Part shown: positions 54,466 through 62,009 of the stretch, piece after piece
Layout: every line of letters begins with the position of its first letter
Numbering within the stretch: the first letter of the stretch is position 1
Assembly (NCBI GenBank): GCA_012960505.1
Contig: DUBC01000048.1
Span: 62,001 to 126,000 of the forward strand
From: Verrucomicrobiales bacterium
GTDB lineage: Bacteria; Verrucomicrobiota; Verrucomicrobiia; Verrucomicrobiales; DEV007
Reading direction: 5' to 3'
Length of the DNA: 64,000 bases
Translations under genes and position numbers: made by a program
The notes under the pieces: model-generated
What the model was told of the DNA's origin: nothing
Databases searched by the model: none
The model's input: only the letters and a program-made list of their open reading frames with translations

Positions 54466-54879
54466 ATGCTAAAATTAATAATATAACACCAACTACAATC
54501 ATAATTCCATTACTCGTAGGATTATTAGGGATAGTAATTGGGCTGCTAATACGCAAATTAGGGTATCAGAATTCAGACAATATTGAAAAACAAATTACAG
54601 AAATTGGACGGCAACATACTGAATTAACTGGTCGCCTAAATCATGCGTGACGTTCAGATGAGAGAGTAAGCCAGTCTAATTCAAAAAGAGGTAGAAACTC
54701 TCCTCGTTGATATCAACCGTTTAATGAATCGTGTAGGAAAACTCAAATCGCATTTTGATCAGGCCAGCAAAGACATAGATTTAATTGAAAAATCTAGTAA
54801 TAAAATAGGAAATAGAAGTGAAAAGATTTCAGATCTAGAATTAGGCAATCAAGAAAAGATTAAAGATTCAAATGTTTGA
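54466..54879 (+). pseudogene. rmuC: Decayed rmuC remnant with internal deletion
   Basis: Two pieces of an RmuC-like protein lie in different frames. The first reads IIIPLLVGLLGIVIGLLIRK, the N-terminal membrane anchor, then a coiled segment ending TELTGRLNHA before a TGA at about 54647. After that stop the same frame briefly continues with RSDERVSQS, as in RmuC. The second, in another frame, reads KEVETLLVDINRLMNRVGKL, KSHFDQASKDIDLIEKSSNK and IGNRSEKISDLELG, which matches the C-terminal end of RmuC. The roughly 300-residue nuclease-like core is missing. The ATG at 54466 is not in frame with the first piece. RmuC limits inversions at short repeats during recombination, so its loss could matter unless another copy exists. 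Confidence 0.7.
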
Positions 54880-54965
54880 CCCAATGATAATTAATTAAAT
54901 TAATTCCTTTGTAACTTGGACTTAATTCATTGCAGTTAATCGAGAAAAATAACATACTATAATTC

Positions 54966-55988
54966 ATGGAATTATCTAGACGCGGCTTTGTCGCACAAGG
55001 TGCCGCAATTGTTAGTGGCGCCATTTGCAATAAACCTGAAGCATTTTCTAAACCAAATATTCGTAAAACTGTGTCTCGTCCGTTAATTATATCGACTTGG
55101 CCTTTCGGAGAAGTAGCAAACAAAAAAGCTATGGAGGTCATTAACTCTGGAGGCTCTTCTCTAGACGCCGTTGAAAAAGGAATCAACGTAACAGAAAATG
55201 ACAAAGAAAATACATCAGTCGGCATTGGTGGCTTACCCAATTCAGAGGGCGTAGTACAATTGGATGCATGTATAATGCATGGACCAGGGCACAAAGCTGG
55301 GAGCGTTATGGGGATTGAGAGAATCCGTAATCCTATTTCTGTAGCCAGAAAAATAATGGAACACACTCGCCATGTCCAATTAGTAGGTAAGGGAGCACAA
55401 GAATTTGCTCTTTCACAAGGTTTTACAAAAGAGAATATTTTGACAGAAAAAAGTAAAAGGAAATGGCTCAAATGGAAAAAGAACAATCAAAAGAAAAGGC
55501 CAGAAGGTTCAATTGACAACCACGATACTATTGCATTGCTCATGCTCGATGAAGGTGGCAACCTAACTGGCGGATGTTCTACTAGTGGATTAGCGTTCAA
55601 ACTTCCTGGGCGCGTAGGAGATTCTCCAATCATTGGGAGTGGTTTATACGTCGACAACGAAGTAGGCGCAGCAGGAGCCACCGGGGTAGGCGAAAATGTT
55701 TTACGGCATTGTTGCTCTTTTATGATCGTAGAATTTATGCGACAAGGATTATCGCCACAAGATGCTTGCATAAAAGCCATTAAAAGAGCTGCGAAAATTG
55801 ATCCCCTGGGAATGGATCTTAATATCTTTTTTATTGCTGTAGATAAAAAAGGTAGATATGGAGCAGCTGGAACTGGAAAAGGGTTTCAATATTCGGTTAC
55901 TACTCCCAAGCAAAGTGGAATTTTAGATAGTGCTGCTCTCAGTGACATAGATGCTGGTCCAGTAGGAGGAAATGAATTCAATAACTAA
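54966..55988 (+). CDS. N4-(beta-N-acetylglucosaminyl)-L-asparaginase, Tat-exported
   Basis: This 340-residue Ntn hydrolase begins with a twin-arginine signal (LSRRGFVAQGAAIVSGAI). It has DAVEKGINVTENDKENTSVG and VGIGGLPNSEGVVQLDACIM, then the autocleavage site GSIDNHDTIALLML, where Thr188 becomes the N-terminal nucleophile. The beta subunit has GCSTSGLAFKLPGRVGDSPI, the glycosylasparaginase-type stretch, and GAAGATGVGENVLR. It cleaves the GlcNAc-asparagine bond left after protease digestion of N-glycoproteins. Export to the periplasm fits a scavenging role on host or algal glycoproteins. It is monocistronic and precedes a structured RNA region. Confidence 0.92.
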   Translation: MELSRRGFVAQGAAIVSGAICNKPEAFSKPNIRKTVSRPLIISTWPFGEVANKKAMEVINSGGSSLDAVEKGINVTENDKENTSVGIGGLPNSEGVVQLDACIMHGPGHKAGSVMGIERIRNPISVARKIMEHTRHVQLVGKGAQEFALSQGFTKENILTEKSKRKWLKWKKNNQKKRPEGSIDNHDTIALLMLDEGGNLTGGCSTSGLAFKLPGRVGDSPIIGSGLYVDNEVGAAGATGVGENVLRHCCSFMIVEFMRQGLSPQDACIKAIKRAAKIDPLGMDLNIFFIAVDKKGRYGAAGTGKGFQYSVTTPKQSGILDSAALSDIDAGPVGGNEFNN

Positions 55989-56109
55989 TATGTCACTTCA
56001 CATCTAGCTATAAAATCTTTCCTTTAAATATGAATTTGTAAGTACGTGTTATATTTCTTTTTTGTTTGTAACTTTTCTTTAGAAAATGCGACTCGCAGTC
56101 AAAATGAGA

Positions 56110-56264
56110 GGGAATATTGCGAGATATCCCGTTGCTTCTTAACACATACTAACCAATATTAAAAATGGCAGGGGCCTAACCTGCAGTTCACGCTGCAGGT
56201 TCCCTGCTAAATGATGAAAGTCATTATGGGTCGTTTGTTCATGGTCGGATGAACGACCCTTTTT
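56110..56264 (+). ncRNA. Candidate structured RNA ending in an intrinsic terminator
   Basis: Four hairpins lie in tandem on the plus strand. (1) 56110-56130: GGGAATAT with ATATCCC. (2) 56168-56207: an outer GCAGGG/CCCTGC stem enclosing a perfect 9-bp AACCTGCAG/CTGCAGGTT stem. (3) AATGA with TCATT, about 56209-56225. (4) 56228-56264: GGGTCG...CGACCC followed by TTTTT, a strong terminator. No open reading frame fits. No match to tmRNA, 6S, SRP RNA or RNase P was recognised. It starts about 120 nt after the asparaginase stop, so it might be only a long 3' UTR, but the elaborate second stem is more than a terminator needs. The 5' end is not defined. Confidence 0.5.
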
Positions 56265-56341
56265 ACATCTAGTAAAGCGTTAGTTAAAGTAAAGGCAGAA
56301 GAATCCCTTGTTCAAAGTGCTAAAAATACCTATAGAGACTA

Positions 56342-56421
56342 TGCTCACGAGATGACTCGAACATCCACGAAGTTGCCCCCACTAGAACCTGAAGCTATTG
56401 AAAATTTCCGAGCTTGTCAGC
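56342..56421 (-). pseudogene. Decayed tRNA-Leu(CAG) copy
   Basis: On the minus strand this 80-nt stretch mirrors the tRNA-Leu at 56564-56647: same acceptor end (CGTGAGCA), T-loop TTCGAGT and anticodon loop TTCAGGT. The acceptor stem has two mismatches (GCTGACA against CGTGAGC), the anticodon stem has two, and the D arm lacks its GG and pairing. It therefore should not fold as a working tRNA. The T stem has changed on both sides and still pairs (GATG/CATC), which hints that it was functional for some time after duplication. Confidence 0.65.
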
Positions 56422-56563
56422 TAATCCCTTTTTTTAAGATTATCTGATTGTTGATGTCCGATCATGTCACCTACTGTCATTAGTAGGAAGTGTGTACATT
56501 GGTTTAGATAGTGTTCGATTTTCAAGTCTTAGATCTTAATTTAAGACTGTATATATATAGAAA

Positions 56564-56647
56564 TGCTCACGAAAGGACTCGAACCTTCACCCACTTGCAT
56601 GGACTAGAACCTGAATCTAGCGCGTCTACCAATTCCGCCACGTGAGC
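56564..56647 (-). tRNA. tRNA-Leu (anticodon CAG)
   Basis: This 84-nt class II tRNA has acceptor GCTCACG/CGTGAGC, D arm GGCGGAATTGGTAGACGC (very close to E. coli tRNA-Leu), anticodon arm CTAGA-TTCAGGT-TCTAG with anticodon CAG, a long variable arm (CCA...TGG) and T arm AAGG-TTCGAGT-CCTT. Discriminator A; CCA is not encoded. It reads CUG codons. It is on the same strand as, and 72 nt downstream of, the beta-propeller gene. Confidence 0.97.
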
Positions 56648-56719
56648 TTTTAAAAAATGGATACTTATTAAAAGGCATCTGAAGGATAATACAAGTCACT
56701 CGACTAGAAATATCTCATA

Positions 56720-57844
56720 TTACTTTCCTACGGTACCGGATGCCAATGCCTTAAGTTTATATATGTGAAATGGAGATTCAGTTAAATTCTTCCCCTCATT
56801 GTAAGGAGCTGTAAGATGAAGTTGACTGGCATAAAAATATAATTTGCCATCATTGCCAAAACATAAGCCATCTGGCCAAAGAAACCTATCATCACTCTCA
56901 TACACTTCATATTTTTTGGTGGAGGATTTAATGATACCAATAGCTTTTTTAGTAACATCTGAAATGTAGATATTATCTTTAGAATCTATTGAAATACCAT
57001 CACATGGAGGTCTGGGAGCATATGCTTGAAACCGAGAGTTTAATTCATTCTCAGTCAAGGTAAGGTCACGTAAATAATCAGTGCGAATTCTATACAAAGT
57101 TTTACCTGCAGATGGCCCATAATATACCCATTGTCCTTTCCTATCAATCGCTATAGGACCAACTCCATATTGCGGCTTTATAAAACTACCATCTGGTCTC
57201 TTAACGACTAATGACGTCTCATCAACCATAATATCTAATTTTTCAGGAATAACAGTATAATGACCTTCAAGAACACGCCGAGACAAACCTGTCTCTATAT
57301 TCACAATGATAAGAGCCGCATCCTTCCCAGAAGCTGGATCAGTGATATAAATATACGGCTCTTCAGGATCAACTGCTAAATCATTTAGAAAAGAAGCATC
57401 AGTTGTCGCCGGAGACGGAATATAAATAATTTTGGCTAACTTGTTATCTTCTGTATCCCAACCAACGATCTTGGGAATGCTCTCACCTCGTCGCCCATTA
57501 TCCAACATCCAAACAATACCCCGCTTATCACATTGCAGGCCAAGAACTGCATCAAGAAAAAACGGCGCGCCCTTTTTTCCCTGACTAATGTCTCTATTAG
57601 GAAATGACATAACGTCGCCGCTAGTAGTAATTTCAACTACACGATCAAGAGTATTCTGATACTGATGTAAGCTTAATATAATACTCCCTCTTGGAGTAAT
57701 AGTCATTCCACCTGGACTGTGAGTTAATTTAGCAACCTCAGCTAAACTGACTCCACCACCTCTGCCAAACAATTGGGCATTAACATTCGGCAAGCCTACA
57801 ATTGCATATAACACAATAAATATAATTTTACACTTAATCATCAA
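56720..57844 (-). CDS. Secreted beta-propeller protein of the royal jelly/Yellow (MRJP) family
   Basis: This 374-residue protein has a signal peptide (MMIKCKIIFIVLYAIVGLPNVNA). The repeating propeller strands carry MRJP-family features: LGLQCDKRGIVWMLDNGRRG, PKIVGWDTEDNKLAKIIYIP, FLNDLAVDPEEPYIYITDPA, GVGPIAIDRKGQWVYYGP and PPCDGISIDSKDNIYISDVT. These resemble SMP-30/gluconolactonase propellers too, but the DNGRRG and ITDPA pattern is MRJP-like. Substrate unknown. Its ATG overlaps the ptsI stop by four bases, so it is translated from the PTS transcript. That is an odd partner for a phosphotransfer gene, and it suggests either a carbohydrate link or chance fusion of operons. Confidence 0.85.
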   Translation of the reverse strand: MMIKCKIIFIVLYAIVGLPNVNAQLFGRGGGVSLAEVAKLTHSPGGMTITPRGSIILSLHQYQNTLDRVVEITTSGDVMSFPNRDISQGKKGAPFFLDAVLGLQCDKRGIVWMLDNGRRGESIPKIVGWDTEDNKLAKIIYIPSPATTDASFLNDLAVDPEEPYIYITDPASGKDAALIIVNIETGLSRRVLEGHYTVIPEKLDIMVDETSLVVKRPDGSFIKPQYGVGPIAIDRKGQWVYYGPSAGKTLYRIRTDYLRDLTLTENELNSRFQAYAPRPPCDGISIDSKDNIYISDVTKKAIGIIKSSTKKYEVYESDDRFLWPDGLCFGNDGKLYFYASQLHLTAPYNEGKNLTESPFHIYKLKALASGTVGK

Positions 57845-59619
57845 CCAATCAGTTCAGGGTAACTATCAAGGGCAATCTTTTTACATCTCTCAAGAATTTG
57901 ATCTGGGCTTATATCAGATAGAGCATCTTCAGCCATAGATTTACACACATTATAATCAAGACTTCGAATAGCATACTTAATTGCAGGGACTCGTGGAGCA
58001 CCCACACTTAACTCATCAAATCCTAATCCAATAAGTAATGGTGTAAAATATAGATCCGAAGCCATCTCTCCACACACACCAACCCAAATACCAGCATCAT
58101 GGCCAGCACTGATAGTTTCTCTCAGCAATCTTACAACAGCAGGATTTAATGGTTGATACAAGTCAGATACTTTTTCATTGATGCGATCAACTGCCATAGT
58201 GTATTGAACGAGGTCATTAGTTCCAACACTAAAAAAGTCAACTTCCTTGGCAAGTTGATCAGCAATAAGAGCTGCACTAGGAACCTCAATCATAGCTCCA
58301 ATTTCAGCTGGCCTTTGATAAACAACTCCCTCATTTATTAGCTCATTTTCAGCTTCGTTGAGAAGTTCCTTCGCCCGCTTTAGTTCATCCAATGTAGAAA
58401 TCATTGGAAACATTATTCCTATCCTTGCAGAAGATGCCGCTCGCAATATTGCGCGTAATTGAGCTTTAAATATTTCAGGCCGACAAAGGCTCACTCTAAT
58501 CCCTCTCCATCCTAAAAAGGGGTTTAATTCAGCTTTAACTGGATTTTCGGAAAGCTTGTCTCCTCCAATATCAAGTGTTCTTATTATTACACTATCTGGA
58601 TCAACTCCTTTAGCTACTTCTGAATAAGTTTGAAACTGTTCTTCCTCATTCGGAGCACTAGAAGCATTCATATAAAAAAATTCCGTCCGAAACAATCCAA
58701 CTCCTTTAGCTCCATTATTCTTAGCCAAATCGGACTCGTAAGCGAATTCAATATTTGCAGATAATGTAATTTCCCGACCATCCTTTGTCTCTGCTTCTTT
58801 GTCGATAAACTTCTCCAATCCTTTACTAAGCTTATCCTTTTCCTTCTTGAGTAATTCATATTCAGAAATTGTGCTTGTAGAAGGATTAATAACAACAACA
58901 CCATTATAACCATCAATTAATAATTGGTCCCCAGTATGCACTTGCTCACAAAATCTGTTAATCCCGACAACAGCAGGCAGCCCAAGAGATCGCGCGATAA
59001 TAGCTGCATGAGATGTATAGCTACCAACCTCAGTCGCAAAACCTTGAACTAAAGAATGATCCATTTGCGCAGTATCTGAAGGGGTTAATTCAGGAACAAC
59101 TAAAACATGAGGATGCCTAGCACTATGCTCGGCCTTCTCTCCTGATGAAAGATTACGGAGAACCCGCCTCATTACATCCTCAATATCAACAACTCTTTCA
59201 CGCAAATAACGATCATCAATTTTCCTAAGAGCCTCAATATAGTTACTCATAGTTCCATAAAATGCGTATTCAATATTCAGGTTGTCTTCTCGTACATTTC
59301 TGCGAACCTCATCGAGAACAACCTTATCTTCCAGTACAAGCAAATGGGCATCAAAAATATTTTCTTCACCCTTACTGCTAGCGGCTTCACGAACTTGATT
59401 TTTGAGTGATTCTATTTGCTCCTTTGTTACTTCAATTGAATTTTCTAATCGAGAAATCTCATCATCTTTTGCAACATCATCAATTATGTATTTGTCAGGT
59501 TCTACAAAGAAATTATTTCTTACAAAGGCACGTGCTAGGGCAATTCCAGAAGAAACCCCAATGCCTGAAAATCTTTTTTCAGCACTCACTACGTCATGGT
59601 TATCTCCGAGAATCATCAA
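57841..59619 (-). CDS. ptsI: Phosphoenolpyruvate-protein phosphotransferase (PTS enzyme I)
   Basis: This 592-residue EI has an N-terminal HPr-binding domain with the phospho-His in EVGSYTSHAAIIARSLGLPA (His204). The PEP-binding barrel follows, with KGVGLFRTEFFYMN, IRTLDIGGDKLSENP, GWRGIRVSLCRPEIF, IGAMIEVPSAALIADQLA and VGVCGEMASD. It passes phosphate from PEP to HPr. No EIIA/B/C sugar transporter lies in the window, so with HPr and HprK it may form a regulatory PTS as in many Gram-negatives. It follows ptsH by 56 nt, and its stop overlaps the beta-propeller gene. Confidence 0.96.
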   Translation of the reverse strand: MMILGDNHDVVSAEKRFSGIGVSSGIALARAFVRNNFFVEPDKYIIDDVAKDDEISRLENSIEVTKEQIESLKNQVREAASSKGEENIFDAHLLVLEDKVVLDEVRRNVREDNLNIEYAFYGTMSNYIEALRKIDDRYLRERVVDIEDVMRRVLRNLSSGEKAEHSARHPHVLVVPELTPSDTAQMDHSLVQGFATEVGSYTSHAAIIARSLGLPAVVGINRFCEQVHTGDQLLIDGYNGVVVINPSTSTISEYELLKKEKDKLSKGLEKFIDKEAETKDGREITLSANIEFAYESDLAKNNGAKGVGLFRTEFFYMNASSAPNEEEQFQTYSEVAKGVDPDSVIIRTLDIGGDKLSENPVKAELNPFLGWRGIRVSLCRPEIFKAQLRAILRAASSARIGIMFPMISTLDELKRAKELLNEAENELINEGVVYQRPAEIGAMIEVPSAALIADQLAKEVDFFSVGTNDLVQYTMAVDRINEKVSDLYQPLNPAVVRLLRETISAGHDAGIWVGVCGEMASDLYFTPLLIGLGFDELSVGAPRVPAIKYAIRSLDYNVCKSMAEDALSDISPDQILERCKKIALDSYPELIG

Positions 59620-59675
59620 TTATATAAAAATTGATCCAGAATTCACAAATTAATGGATCACATATCGCTAGATAT

Positions 59676-59963
59676 TTAATTCTCTTCAAACCCCCCCTCA
59701 ACAAGATCACCAAGTGCTAACAATGCAGTTTCAGCATCCTCCCCTTTTGCGGTTACAAAAATTTCGCTTCCTGATGGAGCCGCCAACATCATTAACCCCA
59801 TAATGCTCTTCCCATTCACTTCATCGTCTTCAAATTCTACCCATATCTCAGATTGAAAAGTATTCGCCAATTTCACAAACATTGCAGCAGGACGTGCATG
59901 CAATCCAAGTTTGTTTCTTATAACAAACTTTTGTTTTATAGAATTTCTATTATCCGTCATCAC
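59676..59963 (-). CDS. ptsH: Phosphocarrier protein HPr
   Basis: This 95-residue HPr has the phospho-His in NKLGLHARPAAMFV (His22, His15 in standard numbering) and the HprK target serine in NGKSIMGLMMLAA (Ser53, Ser46 in standard numbering). Both sites are intact, so it can take phosphate from EI on His and from HprK on Ser. The C-terminal DLVEGGFEEN is a normal end. It lies 51 nt after hprK and 56 nt before ptsI in the same direction, a typical hprK-ptsH-ptsI order. Confidence 0.96.
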   Translation of the reverse strand: MMTDNRNSIKQKFVIRNKLGLHARPAAMFVKLANTFQSEIWVEFEDDEVNGKSIMGLMMLAAPSGSEIFVTAKGEDAETALLALGDLVEGGFEEN

Positions 59964-60014
59964 ATAAATAGGGATTCAATATTATTGCCATCAATATTCC
60001 CATTAAGTACTAAG

Positions 60015-60986
60015 TTAAACTATCCTCTTTTCCGCAATAGTTTTCAACAATTTCTTATCAAACTCGATAGCACTATCATGCCCGAATGTTTTAAGTTTCT
60101 GATCAAGAGCCGCCACTTCCACGAGACTCGCCATATCACGACCCGGCGCAACTGGCAATTCGATATGAGGAACTTTGATATTCAAAATTTCGTAATTCTT
60201 TTTGCGAATGCCCACCCTCTCTATATCTTGTGTTTTTTCGACAGATCTAAGAGTTACGACTAAATCCAGTCGCTTCTCTACCCTCATCGAGGCTACACCA
60301 AAAATTCTTGGGACATTAATTATACCCAAACCTCGTACTTCCATATGAAATCTCCCCATACTCGGAGATGTACCTATAAGTTCTCTTCCTTCAATCGAAC
60401 GATAACGAACAATATCATCTGCAACTAAACTCGCACCTCTCTCAATTAACCCAAGGACGCATTCACTTTTACCAGTGCCGCTATCCCCTCTAACCATAAC
60501 ACCGATACCCTGAACATCGACCATGCAGCCATGCTCACTTGTAATAGGCGCAAAGTCCCATTCCAAGCGAATCGTTGCTGCATTAATGAATTTCATCGAT
60601 ATCATCTTTGTTTTTAAGATGGAGATGCCCTTGCTCTCAGCTACCTCTAACAATTCTTGGGGAATTTCATATCCCCTTGAAATAACAATGCATGGAATTT
60701 TTCGACTACAAAGATCAGTAAATTGCTTTGTTCTTTGGCTAACCGTCAGACTTTTTAAATATGAATTTTCAGAATTGCCTATGACTTGAATTCTTTTAAA
60801 AGCGAAATAGGTATAAAACCCAGCCAAAACCAAACCCGGACGATTAATAGTAGGTTCCTTAATGAAACGATTAAATCCCACATCAGAACCCTGTAGTGAT
60901 AACCCTAACTCGTCCCCGTAACGCTTATAAAACTCCCCAACCGAAAGTTGATGGCGTCTCTTATTTGATTTTCTTTTCTCAGTCAT
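60015..60986 (-). CDS. hprK: HPr kinase/phosphorylase
   Basis: This 323-residue HprK has an N-terminal domain (1-130) and a kinase domain with Walker A VRGDSGTGKSECVLGL (165-180). Just before it comes EHGCMVDVQGIGV, the HPrK catalytic region. Then VADDIVRY and the capping segment HMEVRGLGIINVPRIFGV are present, and the K3-like C-terminal helix is PVAPGRDMASLVEVAALDQK. It phosphorylates Ser46 of HPr with ATP or PPi and can reverse this, coupling carbon status to regulation. Its position between lptB and ptsH matches other Gram-negatives, where the usual rpoN, hpf and ptsN genes are also present; those are missing here. Confidence 0.95.
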   Translation of the reverse strand: MTEKRKSNKRRHQLSVGEFYKRYGDELGLSLQGSDVGFNRFIKEPTINRPGLVLAGFYTYFAFKRIQVIGNSENSYLKSLTVSQRTKQFTDLCSRKIPCIVISRGYEIPQELLEVAESKGISILKTKMISMKFINAATIRLEWDFAPITSEHGCMVDVQGIGVMVRGDSGTGKSECVLGLIERGASLVADDIVRYRSIEGRELIGTSPSMGRFHMEVRGLGIINVPRIFGVASMRVEKRLDLVVTLRSVEKTQDIERVGIRKKNYEILNIKVPHIELPVAPGRDMASLVEVAALDQKLKTFGHDSAIEFDKKLLKTIAEKRIV

Positions 60987-61053
60987 AGTAGGTCAATACA
61001 CTATTAACCCAATGATTAAATGTTCTTATTAATATGAAAAGAATAATAAATTC

Positions 61054-61956
61054 TTACATTCTGAAACGTTCACCTAAATATAATTTTCTTGCCGCAGGAT
61101 CATTTATCAAATCTTCACGAGAGCCTTCCATTAAAACTCTACCTTCATAAATCATATAAGCTCGGTCAACAATTCCTAGTGTTTCACGCACATTATGATC
61201 AGTAACAAGAATAGACAATCCCTCCTCTTTTAACTGACAAACAATCTCCTGTATTTCACCTACAGCAATTGGATCAACCCCAGAAAACGGCTCATCAAGC
61301 ATTAAAAGCTTTGGATCTGTAATAAGAGAACGGGCTATTGTTAATCTCCTTTTTTCACCGCCTGATAAAGTGATCGCTAGATTATTAGCCAATCTATCAA
61401 TACCAAAACGCTTCATTAGAGAATGGCAATGCTCTTTTCTATCAGCAAAACTCAGCGGTCTAGTTTCAAGAACAGCCATCAAATTCTCATAAACTGTAAG
61501 CTTACGAAAAATTGATTCCTCTTGTGGTAAATATCCCATACCTAACCGCGCTCGTTGATGCATCGGAAGGTTCGTTGCATCAATACCACTAAATAGAATC
61601 CGGCCATGATCAGGCCTCACAAGACCAACTATCATATAAAAGGAAGTAGTCTTACCAGCACCGTTAGGACCAAGCAGGCCTACGACCTCGCTTTCTTTCA
61701 CATTAATATCAACGCCATCAACAACTCGACGATCATCATAAACCTTAACCAACCCATCAGTCTCCATAAGACAATCACTCAATTTAGATTTACCATTGTA
61801 TCTGTCGAATTTAGAACTTGAGTTCCCAATTTCTTCCACAAGCAAATCGTCTGCACTGGGATAACTAGAACGACGGCTAATCTCTCGGGCAGCAACTGGT
61901 TTTCCCTTAGGAATACTATCTTCATCGGCAGGCATTCTATTTTTTTTACCACCCAA
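61054..61956 (-). CDS. lptB: LPS export ABC ATPase
   Basis: The LptB core begins near residue 64 with Met-Glu-Thr-Asp-Gly-Leu-Val-Lys-Val-Tyr, followed by Walker A VGLLGPNGAGKTTSFYMIVG, the Q-loop GMGYLPQEESIFRKLTVYEN (an LptB signature), LSGGEKRRLTIARSL, LLMLDEPFSGVDPIAVGEIQ and a C-terminal KLYLGERFRM. It powers lipopolysaccharide extraction from the inner membrane. The long start given here is TTG at 61956 and adds a polar 63-residue extension; ATG at 61935 and ATG at 61767 (237-residue product, the usual size) are alternatives. It follows the LptA-like gene by 53 nt on the same strand. Confidence 0.93.
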   Translation of the reverse strand: MGGKKNRMPADEDSIPKGKPVAAREISRRSSYPSADDLLVEEIGNSSSKFDRYNGKSKLSDCLMETDGLVKVYDDRRVVDGVDINVKESEVVGLLGPNGAGKTTSFYMIVGLVRPDHGRILFSGIDATNLPMHQRARLGMGYLPQEESIFRKLTVYENLMAVLETRPLSFADRKEHCHSLMKRFGIDRLANNLAITLSGGEKRRLTIARSLITDPKLLMLDEPFSGVDPIAVGEIQEIVCQLKEEGLSILVTDHNVRETLGIVDRAYMIYEGRVLMEGSREDLINDPAARKLYLGERFRM

Positions 61957-62009
61957 AATAAATTAATTGATATTCAATTGCATTAATACTTATATTCAAA
62001 AAAGCAGCT

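Noticed and set aside
54860-55486. 208-residue minus-strand reading frame
   Set aside because: It is antisense to the glycosylasparaginase, whose Tat signal and active-site motifs are clear.
56342-56421. Attachment-site duplicate of the tRNA-Leu 3' end
   Set aside because: Identity is partial and spread along the whole tRNA length, and no integrase or island lies between the copies.
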